A program made the position numbers and the translations under genes. Under the pieces are notes generated by a model that saw nothing but the letters and a program-made list of their open reading frames with translations, did not search any database and had not been told where the DNA came from. Positions 22,016 through 33,510 of a stretch of 64,000 bases of DNA are shown piece by piece; position 1 is the first letter of the stretch; every line of letters begins with the position of its first letter. Location of the stretch: assembly GCA_023634235.1 (NCBI GenBank), contig JAMKCF010000009.1, forward strand, positions 7,750,001 to 7,814,000. Direction: 5' to 3'. Source of the stretch: Pisaster brevispinus (Eukaryota; Echinodermata; Asteroidea; Forcipulatida; Asteriidae).

Positions 22016-24000
22016 CTGTAAATTACACAGACCAGATGTTAAATACACTGAAACCCTACACTAGGAGCAGGGACTTGGCTGGGGAATTGTAAAACTGGCT
22101 CGGCCTGATAGACTCTGGCTATACCTGGCCCTGGCCCCGGCACCAGCACGCACGCCATTAACCCCTTCATGGCATTTGGCAAAACTCAACATGCTGAAAA
22201 AAGGACAACGCCGGTCAAATGAAAGGTATTTTGTCAAAGCATTTAATCACAATCCCAGCCCCAGTATGTCGGGCTTGGCAAAAAGTTCAACCCCGGCGAA
22301 TTCCCCGCTACTGTCCCGGTTAGCACAGTTGCACTAGCGCAGTTGCTGGGCACAGCTCTTTTGCACATCCCCAGGACCCCCAGTATATCCCATCAAATTC
22401 CCCGGCCCCACAGTGTCGGGACTGCAGTACAATTGACATTGTGCATATAACAGTATCACTACCTGAAGTGAAATCCTTCACTTTTACAAAGGCGAGGACA
22501 GTGATAATCTTGATATTTAAATATTCAGATTGATTGTCCCATTCCAAGATAACACCACCGCAGCCTAAGTGTCGCCCTAGCAACCTCATATAAAGCCATA
22601 ACTCATCTCATGCCCTTCTTGCTCTATCCCCTAGGGCTCCGAGTCTAATCAGACAAGTAGGTAGAATTCTACCTACCTCCATGGTCTTATCAGCTGTGAG
22701 CAAGTTGGAAACGAAATGACAATACTTGAGTGACTGATTGATGATACCACTACAAGCTTAGGACCAGAACAGCCATTCCAGGGACAGTCGTTCTTTTCAA
22801 GTTCACTGCAGGCCAGCCATGGTCCAGGGAAAGTAACTGGCGGGGGCGCAGTAGTCCTTTTTTTTTCTTCGCAATTTTGACATCTTTTTCTGCGGCGGTC
22901 GTACGACCGCAGACATGCACATGCCTAAATTTCGAGGAGAAAAAAAAGAGTACAGCACACCTACGGTTACCTAGTATTTTTTAGTAATAGTATTTTAGTA
23001 CTAGTAGTACTCAAACTAGAGTAGTACTGCCTACTGGGTCTATGCGCCCATATGGAGGTAGAAATTTGCCATTAATTAATGCAAAGGTTTTTTCTAGAAT
23101 CCTACATGTACTTGCAACCGTTGTCAGACAAATAAAATAACAAGTTTTTGGCACAACCACGCTTGCTTCTTGTACATCATTTAATATTCTCCATAGATAG
23201 ACAGCTATAATTATAAAGTTAAGTAATTAGAATAGTAAGTAAGTGCAGCCATTCATTCAAAGTTTTAACGATGATGGTCTATTTTAGTATTTAGTATTTT
23301 ATTTATTTTGGGTCAGATCATGTTGTAATAAAGACTCTGCAGAGATGCAAAGGGCATATTTTTACAACAAACAATGAAGTACCTTTGTTTTGGACATACC
23401 TACCGTGTGAAAAGTGGACAACGACTCATTTTGAGAAAAAAAATGCTTTAAATTTTAATTTTCCCTGTGGTTATGCCGCGGCATGCCGTGCCGGGTCGTC
23501 AGCCGCCCAGTAGCCTCCTCGTCGTGTGGTTAGTGCGTACACTATACATGTATACTGTAAACCGCGTGTCACTTACACTAGCTCTACGCCCTCTATCGTC
23601 CTCAAAAACATAAACATTATTTTGAGCTCCAAAACTGCCAGGGGGAGGGGGGAGGGGGAGTGGGGCTTCCGCACACATGAAAATACCTTTCATGAAACAG
23701 TTTGAAGAGAAAGGTTGCGCTGTACTCTGGTTTATTCCAAAATTAATTTAACCGTGAAATGGGACACTTGTTGACTTTGAGAAATATGGGCTATTTGCAC
23801 CGAATGTATAGGATATAGCTGGGCCTCTGCCTAACTCTACAATTTGAATACAAACAAAAGGCTACAAACGTCGGCCTATATGATGCCAGCCTGACCTGAG
23901 GCACAGCAGAAAGGTTCTCTCTCTGTGCCTGAAGTAAACCATGATGACCAACGACAACAACAACAGAATAACATAAGTCAACAATCCGAATAAGAAAAAT
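22016..24000 (-). other. SRBD1 5' flank and probable promoter region
   Basis: The first recognised SRBD1 exon begins at an acceptor (22015), so its upstream exon and promoter lie at higher coordinates. A GC-richer patch near 22830-22915 contains a perfect 16-bp palindrome at 22895-22910 (GCGGTCGTACGACCGC). Another CG-rich patch is at 23470-23680. From about 22080 to 22420 there is a C-rich repeat-like block with recurrent CCCCGGC/CCCCAGC motifs. No first exon could be fixed. Confidence 0.35.
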
Positions 24001-24179
24001 CAAGATAAAAAACATTTTAAAGAGAGAGTGTAAGATAACAATTTGCTCTGTTCCTTTCTGAAATGGTGTAAATGTACGGGAAAATGGACCGCTTGAATAA
24101 ACTAAATAAAACTCACTTAATCTAAAGGATCGAATAGGGCCAAGACGCGAGGTAATGCAAGAAGTGGGACAATGACTCA

Positions 24180-25250
24180 AAATGTAGGTTTCCTCAATAA
24201 ATAAAAGATAACAAAATAACTTTATTGACTACAAATCAATGACCAAATGCAAAACCAGTAATTGAAATACAGTAATAAAAAAAATAGTAACAAAACAATA
24301 AAAACACCTTTGGACCTTAAAACTGATCTTTTTGAAACCTTAACTTAAGCAAAAGAAAACCCAGTGAACCCTAAACTCAGCGATAAAAAACTATTTAAAA
24401 GATTATAAAAACAATTTAAAACACAAAACCAAACACAAAAACACAAAAACACAGTGAAAAAAACCCCCATAGAAACCATTAAAAACACAGTGCCAAAGAA
24501 AGTTACAGATTAAAATCAAAATGGCTTTAAAACCTGTGTAAATAAAACAACAAGAAAATAAAACCAAATAAATGTATAATATTTCTCCTATCCAATTTAT
24601 GAAGAAACACAAAGACTTTAAGATTTAAGCCAAGGTTATAAGAAAAGTTACTTCCAAGTCAGATCTTAAAAATAAAAATTTTAGGAACTAAATTCCAACG
24701 GAATGCAGGAATAATGATTGTCAAAATAATGACCTAATGAAACAACGTCAAAATAAAACAAAGTTAAAGTTTACCGAGTCCATAGCAGTAGAAATTTGAC
24801 GCAGGCAAAACTTAAAGCATGAATTATATACAAATGGAGCGTTTCCCTTGCGCTGCCAGGCTGCTATCTGAAGTAAACTACAGGGCTGACTAACCAGACT
24901 ACCAAGGATTATGCAAGAGGGTTCAGTGTTTATACATTACCAGACAGGATTCCTAAGAAATTAACTAAAGGGTAGCTAGAAGAGCTTAAAGGAAAATATA
25001 GACAATAACATCAACCATGTATGGAGGAAGGAAATACATCAACACTAGGGCTTTCTACACCTGTCACATACACAAAATAGCATCCTTGTTAAGGGTAGAG
25101 GACCAATAAGCTCAATTTACAAAACGCTTTTAAGACAGTTCGGTTCACACTTTTGTAGTTTTCCTACTACTGTTTTTGTTAAAACTCCCACAACTTCAAG
25201 GTATGTGCAAAATGTGACAAATTTAAAGTCAAGATGTGTACTAGGATAAT
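24180..25250. other. AT-rich gene-free stretch
   Basis: This is a low-complexity, A-rich sequence with short AAAACAC and AATAAA-like iterations around 24230-24470. I see no exon, inverted repeat or known element. It lies downstream of the small peptide gene (minus strand) and could hold its 3'UTR. Confidence 0.5.
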
Positions 25251-25307
25251 TATGTTAATGTGGTATAGATTTTGCCAATGGTGGCGTGTCTTTCCAACTT
25301 GTCCTCT

Positions 25308-25378
25308 CTACCAGCATCGACCGGCACCATCACACGATTGATTAAATGAGCAATCAAAATCACTGTAACATCTCCGCT
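25308..25378 (-). CDS. Cysteine-rich terminal exon of the small peptide gene
   Basis: The acceptor is preceded by about 25 pyrimidine-dominated bases. In the phase set by the donor at 28085 the exon encodes RRCYSDFDCSF, NQSCDGAGRCW and then TAG. The other frames give a plausible but featureless peptide (starting SGDVTVILIA) or an early stop, so frame choice depends on the link to the signal-peptide exon. Confidence 0.5.
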
Positions 25379-28163
25379 CTGGACGAAAAGGGAAGGAGAA
25401 AAAAACAAATCCAATGATACAAACAGATTAGACATTGAAAACTCTTTGCAGTTTGTGAAAAAAAAACATAGAACTTATGAACACAGAACCGAACTTGCCT
25501 GTTGCCGTGCACGCACTTGCTGTGGACCCAGTGCGCACGAATTACCCCAATCAGATATGCATAGATACTTAACAATTTGTATAATAATAATTTCAAACTT
25601 TAAATTGGGCCTTAAAAATGTTCAAAAACGCAAAACGCCAACCTACAGCCCAGGCCAAACCAGCCCTCTAGTACGACGCCAGTCTCCGTTGCACTGCACG
25701 GAGGAGTTCAACCTGGGCTAAAGCCAAACCTGCCCGAGCAGTTGCTTAAAGTAGAAACTCTTTTTATAGTGTTATAACAAAATAAATGAGTCTTCAAACT
25801 TACTCTGCTCAGGCAGTCCCCCCTTCAGTTCTGTAGGTATGGAGAAGAAAACGAAAAAGAAGAAAAATGCTAATGGAAGGATGATCTAAGTTCTATAACT
25901 GACAGACATTTTTTGTTCCATGTTGACACTGGAGACACCCCTTCGTCAGATTTAGCTGAACCAAAAATAACTGTTGGATTCTCAAAGTATACATGAACAA
26001 TTATTTTCGGTTATGTGCTTTTGACAAACAGGTTTTATCAAAATTTCATATTGTGTCAGCTGGTGCATTATTACGGATTACTCTATAGCAATCAATCAAC
26101 GTCAATCTTGATAATGCAAACATTGACCCCTAGTCACAAAGTCACACGAGACTGCACGCTGGCCATTTTGGGAGTCAAATCGCGCGTACAAATACAATAC
26201 TTTGGAACGTTAGGTGGCAGCAGACTTACCATCCATTTCCGTTGTTTACGTAGTGCTGAGCATGGGCACACTACCGAGAAAAATGGATTTATATTTCCTA
26301 GTATATCTGGTACCACCTAGCGTCCCAAAAGTCCCCCATTGTGGTAAGCGTGTACACACTGCTTTGCCTAAAATACAAATTACACTGTGAACTCACGGGC
26401 ACATCTCAGAGGTAACTGTTTGCTAAATCGAGGCCAGCAGGTCAAACTTCACTCCGTCACCTCTTTTTTATCCCATGTTACACAACATGATTGCAAATCT
26501 CTGAACCCTTCACAAGACATTATAACATTATATGATACTGCCATTATGGTTCCGGCTTTTTTTATTCGTGTCTATGTTCATTTTTCAGGTGAAGTTTTAC
26601 GTTTCGTTCGGTGGTGTGGCGACAACCATTAAGAAACTAATGCCAATGAAACGTAAACGATGTTGATTGACTTCAGGGAAAAACAAGATTGTTATTCCCC
26701 CAGCTAGATGCCATTAAGTGCGAAGCTCTCGAAAGGGTTCACGTCTACAAATATCTTAATATTGAAATCGACAATCAACTCAAATTGGACTCTTGTGACA
26801 AATCCAAGTTTAAAAGGCTACAAAAACATTGAATTTTTTATTAAGTAAGCTTAATTGTGCAGTTGTTCAAAGTCTGTGTTACAGAGTAATGCTATTTTGT
26901 ATAACTTGTGTGTACTGGAAACACGAGGGCACAAGATAAGGTTAAATTGGGTAGAGTAGTCAAACAGGCTGACAAAATAATCGGTATATTTCCAATGAAA
27001 TCTAATTCATTCAGGTCTCACCAACTTCAGCTGAAATTCCAGAAAAGCCTTCCGGCAATCGCTTTCTTTAAAGAGCCATCACACCCCGGAGGTATGGCCG
27101 TTCCTTTGATCTGGCTGCCCATTGCAATAACGGCGAGCTGCGATACCACACGGGTTCTAACTTTAGCTGTCATTCATTACCTTTGTACAACAACTGATGA
27201 TGCATGGTGTATTTTCTCATCTGCCTTTTCACCTTTCTAAAAAGGTTTACTTTTTTGTATTTTCGGCGTTCAGTGTTGTGTGTTTTTATGTAAAAGACCA
27301 CAGACATTTCCCATACACATGCATTACAGTTTTGTATTATTGATATGGCATGCCTATGAGGAAAGAATACAACCTACTTTGCTCCAACTGCCGAGTTTCC
27401 AACCTCAAGAGAAGACTTCTCAGACTCTCCTTAAGTTCCTCCTCTACTTCTATTAAATTAAACAAAACAAATCTTCACCACAACACTGTCATGCAAGTCA
27501 TCTCCTATACAGAGAGTCTGGAACATCCCTCCATTTATTTCCAGTGCAGAGCTCGTAAAACAGACAAAATATGCACACATCATTTATTATGGCACACTTC
27601 ATGTAATCTATAATATGACATGTACATTAAACGGGCTTCGTATACTCTTCTCTGTTTTTACAGGTTTATAAATATTTTTTTCAGGGTCATAATTGGCAAC
27701 CTGGTCCAACAAGTTTTGGGGTTATGTAACATCTCCGGGATTCATTTTTTTAAATACTTTTTTTCATATTTGTTGTTAAATGTATGTGTAGTAGTACTGT
27801 TGTACATCTCTGGTAACGAAATCAAGGATGCCTCATATAAAAGTGAACTTAATAACTTTGTAGCTTGCAAACCCGATGAAACGTAAAGGATGCTTGCTAT
27901 GTGAACCAGAATCACCGGGGTTATTATCCCCTACTCTTTCACGATAAGTGTTCTGGGTTCTAAGCATCCGTGGCTATAGGTACAAGTCTAAAAGTCGTTG
28001 TGCATAATACTATACTACCATGGTACTACGGTCTATAGCCCCCCTGTCACGTGTATATTCTTCACGGCATTGGATCCGACTTACCCATAAAAAAATTACC
28101 AGCTTGCACAACTACGGCACACACCGCACACAAAACCAGGGCCAATAGAACGTACGTCTTCAT
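25308..28163 (-). CDS. Putative small secreted four-cysteine peptide, two coding exons
   Basis: Exon A is 28163-28085 and exon B is 25378-25308 (TAG at 25310-25308). Exon A opens with ATG and a textbook signal peptide (MKTYVLLALVLCAVCAVVVQ, then Ala-Gly as a likely cleavage site) and ends at a perfect GG|gtaagt donor in phase 1. Exon B follows a very strong pyrimidine-rich acceptor (25392-25379, ending cgtccag). It restores the frame and encodes a 23-residue tail with four Cys spaced C-x5-C-x5-C-x5-C, ending CW and stop. The predicted precursor is 49 residues with a mature part of roughly 27. Another acceptor (ttttttttcag, 28192-28182) precedes the ATG, implying an upstream non-coding exon. 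I do not recognise a family. The spacing resembles small disulfide-stabilised secreted domains generally; function is unknown. An unseen exon in the 2.7-kb intron is possible. Confidence 0.5.
26196..26332. mobile_element. MITE with ACG(C/T)TAGGTGG inverted ends
   Basis: The left arm ACTTTGGAACGTTAGGTGGC continuing CATCCATTT and the right arm (inverted: ACTTTTGGGACGCTAGGTGG continuing ATCCATTTTT) form an imperfect palindrome of about 135 bp. It is non-coding. Confidence 0.6.
26655..27000 (+). pseudogene. Decayed LINE reverse-transcriptase fragment (Rex1/CR1-like)
   Basis: Broken frames encode MLIDFREK, ERVHVYKYLNIEIDNQLKLD and, after a frame change, GNTRAQDKVKLGRVVKQADK. The MxIDFRxxK, VxxYKYLGxxID and KxxLxRVVxQAxKIIG blocks in this order are typical of the thumb and C-terminal region of chicken-repeat/Rex-type non-LTR retrotransposons. 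Stops (for example at about 26830) and a frame change show it is dead. No 5' endonuclease domain is visible. Confidence 0.75.
27811..27962 (+). repeat. Interspersed repeat fragment related to 20410-20580
   Basis: Shared sequence includes AAGGATGCCTCATA (AAGGGTGCCTCATA at 20421), TTGTAGCTTGC, GTGAACCAGAATCACCGGGG and ACGATAAGTGTTCTGGGTT. It lacks the tRNA-like head, so this is a truncated copy. The same block is inverted at 29436-29600. Confidence 0.65.
28085..28163 (-). CDS. Signal-peptide exon of the small cysteine peptide gene
   Basis: Twenty-six codons plus one base. After M-K-T-Y comes an uninterrupted hydrophobic core of about 15 residues ending V-V-Q-A-G. The ATG context is GAAAATGA, with A at -3. 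The donor GG|gtaagt is consensus. The exon is too short to show in a simple open-frame scan and rests on signal-peptide character plus splice signals. Confidence 0.55.
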
Positions 28164-28663
28164 TTTCACGGATGCGGTCACTTTGCTGAAAAAAAATTAC
28201 AGCAAAATAAATAAGGCTATAACTGATTTTGACTATCTTTCCATCAAGCTACCCGATTCGCGTAAAAGCCCCACCAAAAGGATGTCCAAACGTCACCGCT
28301 GCATGCACACACCAGGGCCTTTAGCCAAGCATCGGCTTGGGGCAATGTGCATTTTTAGTATAACGTTAACGCTGTTTCCAACATCAAACGAAGCCCGAAG
28401 CCGGGATCGAAGCCCGCAGGCCGAGGTTTGGAGAAACTCAACGGGAGAGTCGTTTGAGGGACGCGTGTTGTAGCTCTGTCTTGCTGTTGTGTGTCATTTC
28501 TGAACTACACGGACTAGGCCATACACCTAAAAAGTAATGTAGTTTCGAGATCAAATTCCACAGACAAAGGTACACAATACCATTAACTCAACGAGATAAT
28601 CCACATCAGAACTGTACTTACAATCTGAGTTCCAGGAGAATCCGAACAACCACAGACTTTTTA

Positions 28664-29245
28664 ATCACAGCGGTGCAATATACCGGAGCTAAAAAGCTAG
28701 AATGATGAGCTTGGGTAGTAACGCTATGTATTTAAATTCTTTCCATTGCCAATCCTGAACACCTTTCAAAAAGTCGTATTATGCTTCTTTGACAATCCAG
28801 ACGATGTCAAGAATTCGACCTTGTTCCTTTTTTTTCCGGGGGCACTAACTCGCCCCCAATAGTTTGACAATCACAGCGGAGCAATATATACCGGAGCTAA
28901 AAAGCTTGAATGCTGAGCTCGGGTAGTGACGCTATTTTAAATTCTTTCCATTTTGAATCTTGAAAACCTTTCAAAAAGTTGTTTTATGCTTCTCTGACAA
29001 TCCAGAGGATGTCAATAATTCGACAATGATTGTTCCTTTTTGCCGAGGGCACTAACCCGGCCCCAATAGTTTGACAATCACAGCGGTGCAATATACCGGA
29101 GCTAAAAAGCTTGAATGATGAGCTTGGGTAGTGACAATATGCACTATTTCCATTGCCAATCCTGCAAACTTTTCAAAAAGTTGTATTAAAAAGTTGTATT
29201 ATGCTTCTCTGACAATCCAGACGCTGTCGAGAATTCGACATTGTC
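28664..29245. repeat. Three-copy tandem repeat, period about 206 bp
   Basis: Copies start near 28664, 28870 and 29077. Each has ATCACAGCGG(T/A)GCAATATA, CCGGAGCTAAAAAGCT, GATGAGCT(T/C)GGGTAGT, TTTCAAAAAGT and TTCTCTGACAATCCAGA in order. Each unit contains a TATA(TA)CCGGAGC core. They lie just upstream, in minus-strand terms, of the signal-peptide exon at 28163. Confidence 0.85.
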
Positions 29246-29435
29246 CCACTGCAATGTATAGACCTTTTGCATGATACAATGGCTATTGGGGAGAAAAAAG
29301 AAAAGAAAAAAAAACCCCAGAACGAATGATAAACTTTGGTATTCAACATTTTGTGGGACTTTTTGTTGTTGTTGTTGTCAATTGTTGTGGATCTTTGGTT
29401 GCAGCCTGGGCACGGCACCACCTGCGGTTATCCAA

Positions 29436-29600
29436 GATCCATAACTCTGTAGGTCCCATTATCACCGTAAAAGAACCCATGGCAGAACACTTAGCGTTCA
29501 AGAGTAGGGGTTAACCCCGGTGTTTCTGATTTATCATGCAGCAAGCACCCTTTTTATCAAGCTTGCAAGCTACAGTGACTATGAGGCATCCATTACCACA
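29436..29600 (-). repeat. Interspersed repeat fragment, inverted copy of 27811-27962
   Basis: Read on the minus strand it gives GGATGCCTCATAGTCACTG, TAGCTTGCAAGCTTG, CAGAAACACCGGGGTTAACC and CTAAGTGTTCTGCCATGGG. This matches the copies near 20430 and 27830 in order. No tRNA-like head is present. Confidence 0.65.
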
Positions 29601-29671
29601 TATAGTAATAGCTGTGTTAACCCTTCCTTCACGTTTAACTCTGCGCTATAGGCCTAGCAGCGCCTATACGT

Positions 29672-29881
29672 TTAGTCTTTCTTGTAACCAAGGCCTATAT
29701 ATATACACATAAGCAACAAGGCTTGCAGTTGTACTAAAGCTTTTCTGCTTGCCAAGTCTGCATGGCTGTCACTACCACTGTCTCCGATCGCCATTTTGCA
29801 TTTTGCCCGAAACGATAGCATAGCATAGTTTGTGGCATTGACTGGAGACTCAAACTGCACACCATTCACCGTCCGAGACAT
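29672..29881 (-). other. Unrecognised 69-codon open frame with promoter-like surroundings
   Basis: The ATG at 29881 has AAAATGTC context and the frame stays open to TAA at 29674-29672. A YY1-type GCCATTTT lies at 29790-29797 and a TATA-like tract (TATATATA) at about 29697-29704. The peptide begins MSRTVNGVQFESPVNATNY and has no domain I recognise. It may be a first exon or 5' leader of a minus-strand gene rather than a complete protein. Confidence 0.25.
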
Positions 29882-29999
29882 TTTCGACGGGACTGTCGTT
29901 CGATATTGTCAACCCAGCGGTTCAAACTTGGCAAGGGTCAATGAAGTCCAAATTTAAACGACCTGCGTGCAAGGTCATTTTGAATGGGTTAAACACCCT

Positions 30000-31950
30000 T
30001 ACACCCATATTCCGACACCTCTGATTGGGAGTATTTTTCTATAATCCTAACCGTAACCCTGTTCCTCGCTCTTTGCTCTACTCCTAACCCCGGAAGGTTT
30101 TTCGGAACATAGGGTTTCGGAACATAGGGGTGTCAGAATACAGAACCAGTCACATTTTGAAATAATAAATCTCTCTTTGTGTAATTAGAAGAGGCGTTTC
30201 GCAGTGCCTTTCACTTAGCGGGATAACAAGTATACAACAGCAAACTTTTAATGACCATAAAAACTTACCTGATAAAGAGCACTGGTGAGCTGTTGATATT
30301 ATAAAACATTTTTAGAAATGACCCCCTTAATTTGAAGTAATGTAGTTTTCGAGAAGAATGTAAGTTTTCACCCCAAAATTTGAATCTGAGAAAGGCTTCA
30401 GGTATGAAGCTTTTCTCAGACATCTGAACCTACACACACCTTGCAACAAGTTTGTTCGTTTCTTTAATTATTTTCTTGCAGCTTCGATGACTAATTAAGC
30501 CAACAAAAATTCGCAGGTGTGTTACTTTAGTGGGCGGTAACACTATGACGTTAAATAGTATCTCCCACTTTTTGTCGGATGGTCCTATCCGGAGCGTTGA
30601 TTAAAGGCTTCACTCGTCCAGGATCTGCCTGAAGCAGAGGAAAGGCGATTCCAATACGTCTGGGGTAGATCCTGGATGCAGGGGCTGCTATAGGAGTCAG
30701 CAGTGCTGAGCTCAGTTGCCTAGTTGGACCCCAGCTCCATTTGAAATGAGAGTTTTCCTTCTCCTAGGTAGGCTGCCAACCAAGACTGCGAGCCCCACCC
30801 ACCTGACTTTAGCGAGCTTCATCTGCCCGGTGCGAACTGGTTTTAATGTGCTATCAAAAACTACCCGCCTTCACTAGTAGTTCAAAACGGGGATCGGCAC
30901 GAAGCTGGGCAGTAGGAGTTTGTATTAGGAGAGGCTATGTTCATGAATGAGTGGTGCCTCAATCCTCCTCACCGCCGTCCTGATCATCAAGACCTTAAGA
31001 TCTCCAAAGAAAGGTCAAAAAAAATCTTTTCATACGCAAAATATTAGGTTATCGCACCATTCCACCGCAGTACAAGTTGCACATGGGTAATACGCAGTCA
31101 AGTACACTGCCAATACGCCATGCTCAGGTCACTCTTGGTAATGGCGTACGGTTGAAGTACAGCGTGCTCTCTTTAAACATAAACCAATTACCTGGAAAAA
31201 CATGTTAATCGAATGCTCTCCGTTTTTTTTATTATATTAGTGTAAGCTGGTTATTTTGTTTTACCATAGGCACTTCCCCCAATCTCACAAGCACCCCATC
31301 CTAATTAATCCAATGCTCACCCAGACACCAGTGTCCAGACTGGCTGTCTAGGACTTGACAAATTTATGACCTTAATGCCCACCTAGTCTGTCCCCACAAC
31401 TTTAGTATAAAATGCCCTTATATCCCATATTTAGTTTATTCTTCTCTGTTCTGCTCTTATTGACAGACCCTCCTGGTTAGCCCAGTGCAAAATCTTGCAC
31501 TGTGGCCCGATCCAGTATTCTTCTATCTTTTCCTGTGAATTCTCTATCCGTGCTTGCTCACCTCTGAACCTCACTGAACATCTTTGCATAGCCATACAGA
31601 TTTAAATAAATTATCTTCTGTATTAAAGCCCAAAGATAAGAGTTTATCGGAGTTTCATTTATATGCTTTACCGGCCAGCCTACAATTAAGTGACGCCCAT
31701 TTTAAGTGTTACATTAGTATTATACCTGTTTTAATATCCCACTTGATGCTCAGAGGGATGCTTTAAAAGTACATTAATGGCGTTTCAATACGAAAATATA
31801 CATCAGTTGCTTTTGGTAAGTTTGTGTCTTAAAACATGCGCAGACAACAGTGGTAACTAGACCTGAAGTGCTTCACACAGCACAAATATCAGCCCAATGA
31901 AATAAATTTACAATGTAGACAGGACATTTTTTTTTTTTTTTTTTTTATAG
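30000..31950. other. Gene-free stretch, possibly old repeats
   Basis: Around 30580-30960 there is a moderately GC-rich block with CCTAGGTAGGCTGCCAACC and similar phrases that looks like an interspersed element. Around 31240-31640 a block with TATAAAATGCCC (about 31410) and a pyrimidine-rich stretch resembles a solo LTR, but I could not define its ends. A poly-T run is at 31928-31946. No exon was recognised. Confidence 0.3.
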
Positions 31951-31954
31951 TTTT

Positions 31955-32620
31955 CAATAAAATGACCACTGCCGACAGGTGACGACTGGCCCAAATCCAT
32001 GTATACACCCAAATGGGGCTCGAGCCATTGAAGCATTATTGACCAGGTTGGGTATCAGCGGGAGAAGCATTCTGTACTTTTTTTTGCTGAACGACCACTA
32101 ACTGACCACTAGATGAAAATATTTGCAAAATTTTATGAACATCTTTAAAAATGAAACACATTTGAAATTTGAAAACAACGTGTTTTTATTGGTTTCATGA
32201 AACGACACTGCTGACAAGTAGGTGCGACCCCTAGACCAAAATCCTCTTGGCAATACTACACTGATCCAAGTTAGGGCTGCAGTCGGCTTAGTTTATGGGA
32301 TATTTTGTAAATGACCACTATAGATGACCATTGACAACAAATTGTGAACATTTCTTGAAGATGAAGTACATTTAAAATGAAAAAAAAACCCACTGTTTTT
32401 TCCACACACAAAAGTGACCGCTGGCCAAAATTTGTGTGCAACCTAAATTAGCACGTGCCAGTGAAGCACTGGACCAAGTTAGCCGGCATTCGGGTTAAAT
32501 AATGTGGGAGACGAAGCATTTTGTAAACATTCATTAAATGACCACTACTGACCGATAGGTGACCACTGGCCAAAATATATCACATCTCTAGACAGGGCAG
32601 TTGACAATGTTTAATTTGGT
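31955..32620. repeat. Degenerate tandem repeat, about three units of 200-230 bp
   Basis: GACCACT(G/A) followed by GACAAGT/GACAGGT and GGCCAAAAT recurs near 31962, 32200, 32410 and 32545. It is interleaved with recurrent AAGCATT(C/T)TGTA and GGACCAAGTTAG/GATCCAAGTTAG phrases. The units are strongly diverged, so borders are approximate. Confidence 0.5.
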
Positions 32621-33165
32621 AAAAATCGGCCAAATTATTTAGGATTTAGGGTTTTTTCATGTTCATCATGTGACCGTTTGACCGAAGAAACAAAGGAACA
32701 AAGAAAGAAATCTAGCATTACATAAACATTACCTTAAGTGCGAATCAAGCGCGAACTAAGTGTGAACTGCCAAGCAAAGTATGATGTCACAATACATATC
32801 ACTATATGGTAATACTGACAACTCATCTTGAGATGAGTCTTAGTGTAGTGCTGTGTAAAGCTGAGCACAATATCCGCACTTTATGATATTATGTAACCCA
32901 GCACTTGCATATGCAACACAAATGTGAATGAGGATGAAAGATAAAGATTCGTGTTTAACCGTTCAAACTGCTAAACCATTGTCTTTGCTCAATACAAAGT
33001 AGAGACAAATAGGCCTACTGACAGAAAATAAATTTGCTCTTTCTTGCTCAAAGCTAAAAATGGAGTGAGCCCAAAGGTCGCTACCCCAAATTATATTGTT
33101 ATAGTAAATATGCTAATCACAAAGTTTTCAGAAGTATTGAGGGCGCACTTGTTCTCCCTATACAA

Positions 33166-33510
33166 CTATTTGCGATGTCGCAAATTTTGTTGCATACTTT
33201 TTTTGTTGCGCTATTTTTCAGAAAATTAGAGGGTTTTTAGGTTGTTTAAGTTCTAGACTTTATTCCCAATTCATGTGTATCTACGGAAGAGTAGTTGGGT
33301 GGGCAGTAATACGGTTTGCCACAAAAGAGACATTGTGATCGTACATTGTATGTATATCCGGCCTGTATGTCCGTACCAAGAAGGCTGGGAGTGGCAAACA
33401 ACTTTAAGACCTCTAGTTTCTTAAAAAATAGCCTGGTACAATGTACAAACTATGCAACAAAAACGTATGCAATAAAGTATGTGACAAAATTTGCGACATC
33501 ACAAATACAG
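33166..33510. mobile_element. Inverted repeat pair (about 50 bp arms), probable MITE
   Basis: The left arm CTATTTGCGATGTCGCAAAT, then TTTGTTGCATACTTT, is matched by the inverted right arm ending at 33510 (ATTTGCGACATCACAAATAC, preceded by AAAGTATGTGACAAAA). Further TTTGCGA(T/C)A(T) motifs continue to about 33590. The spacer is about 240 bp and non-coding. Confidence 0.55.
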
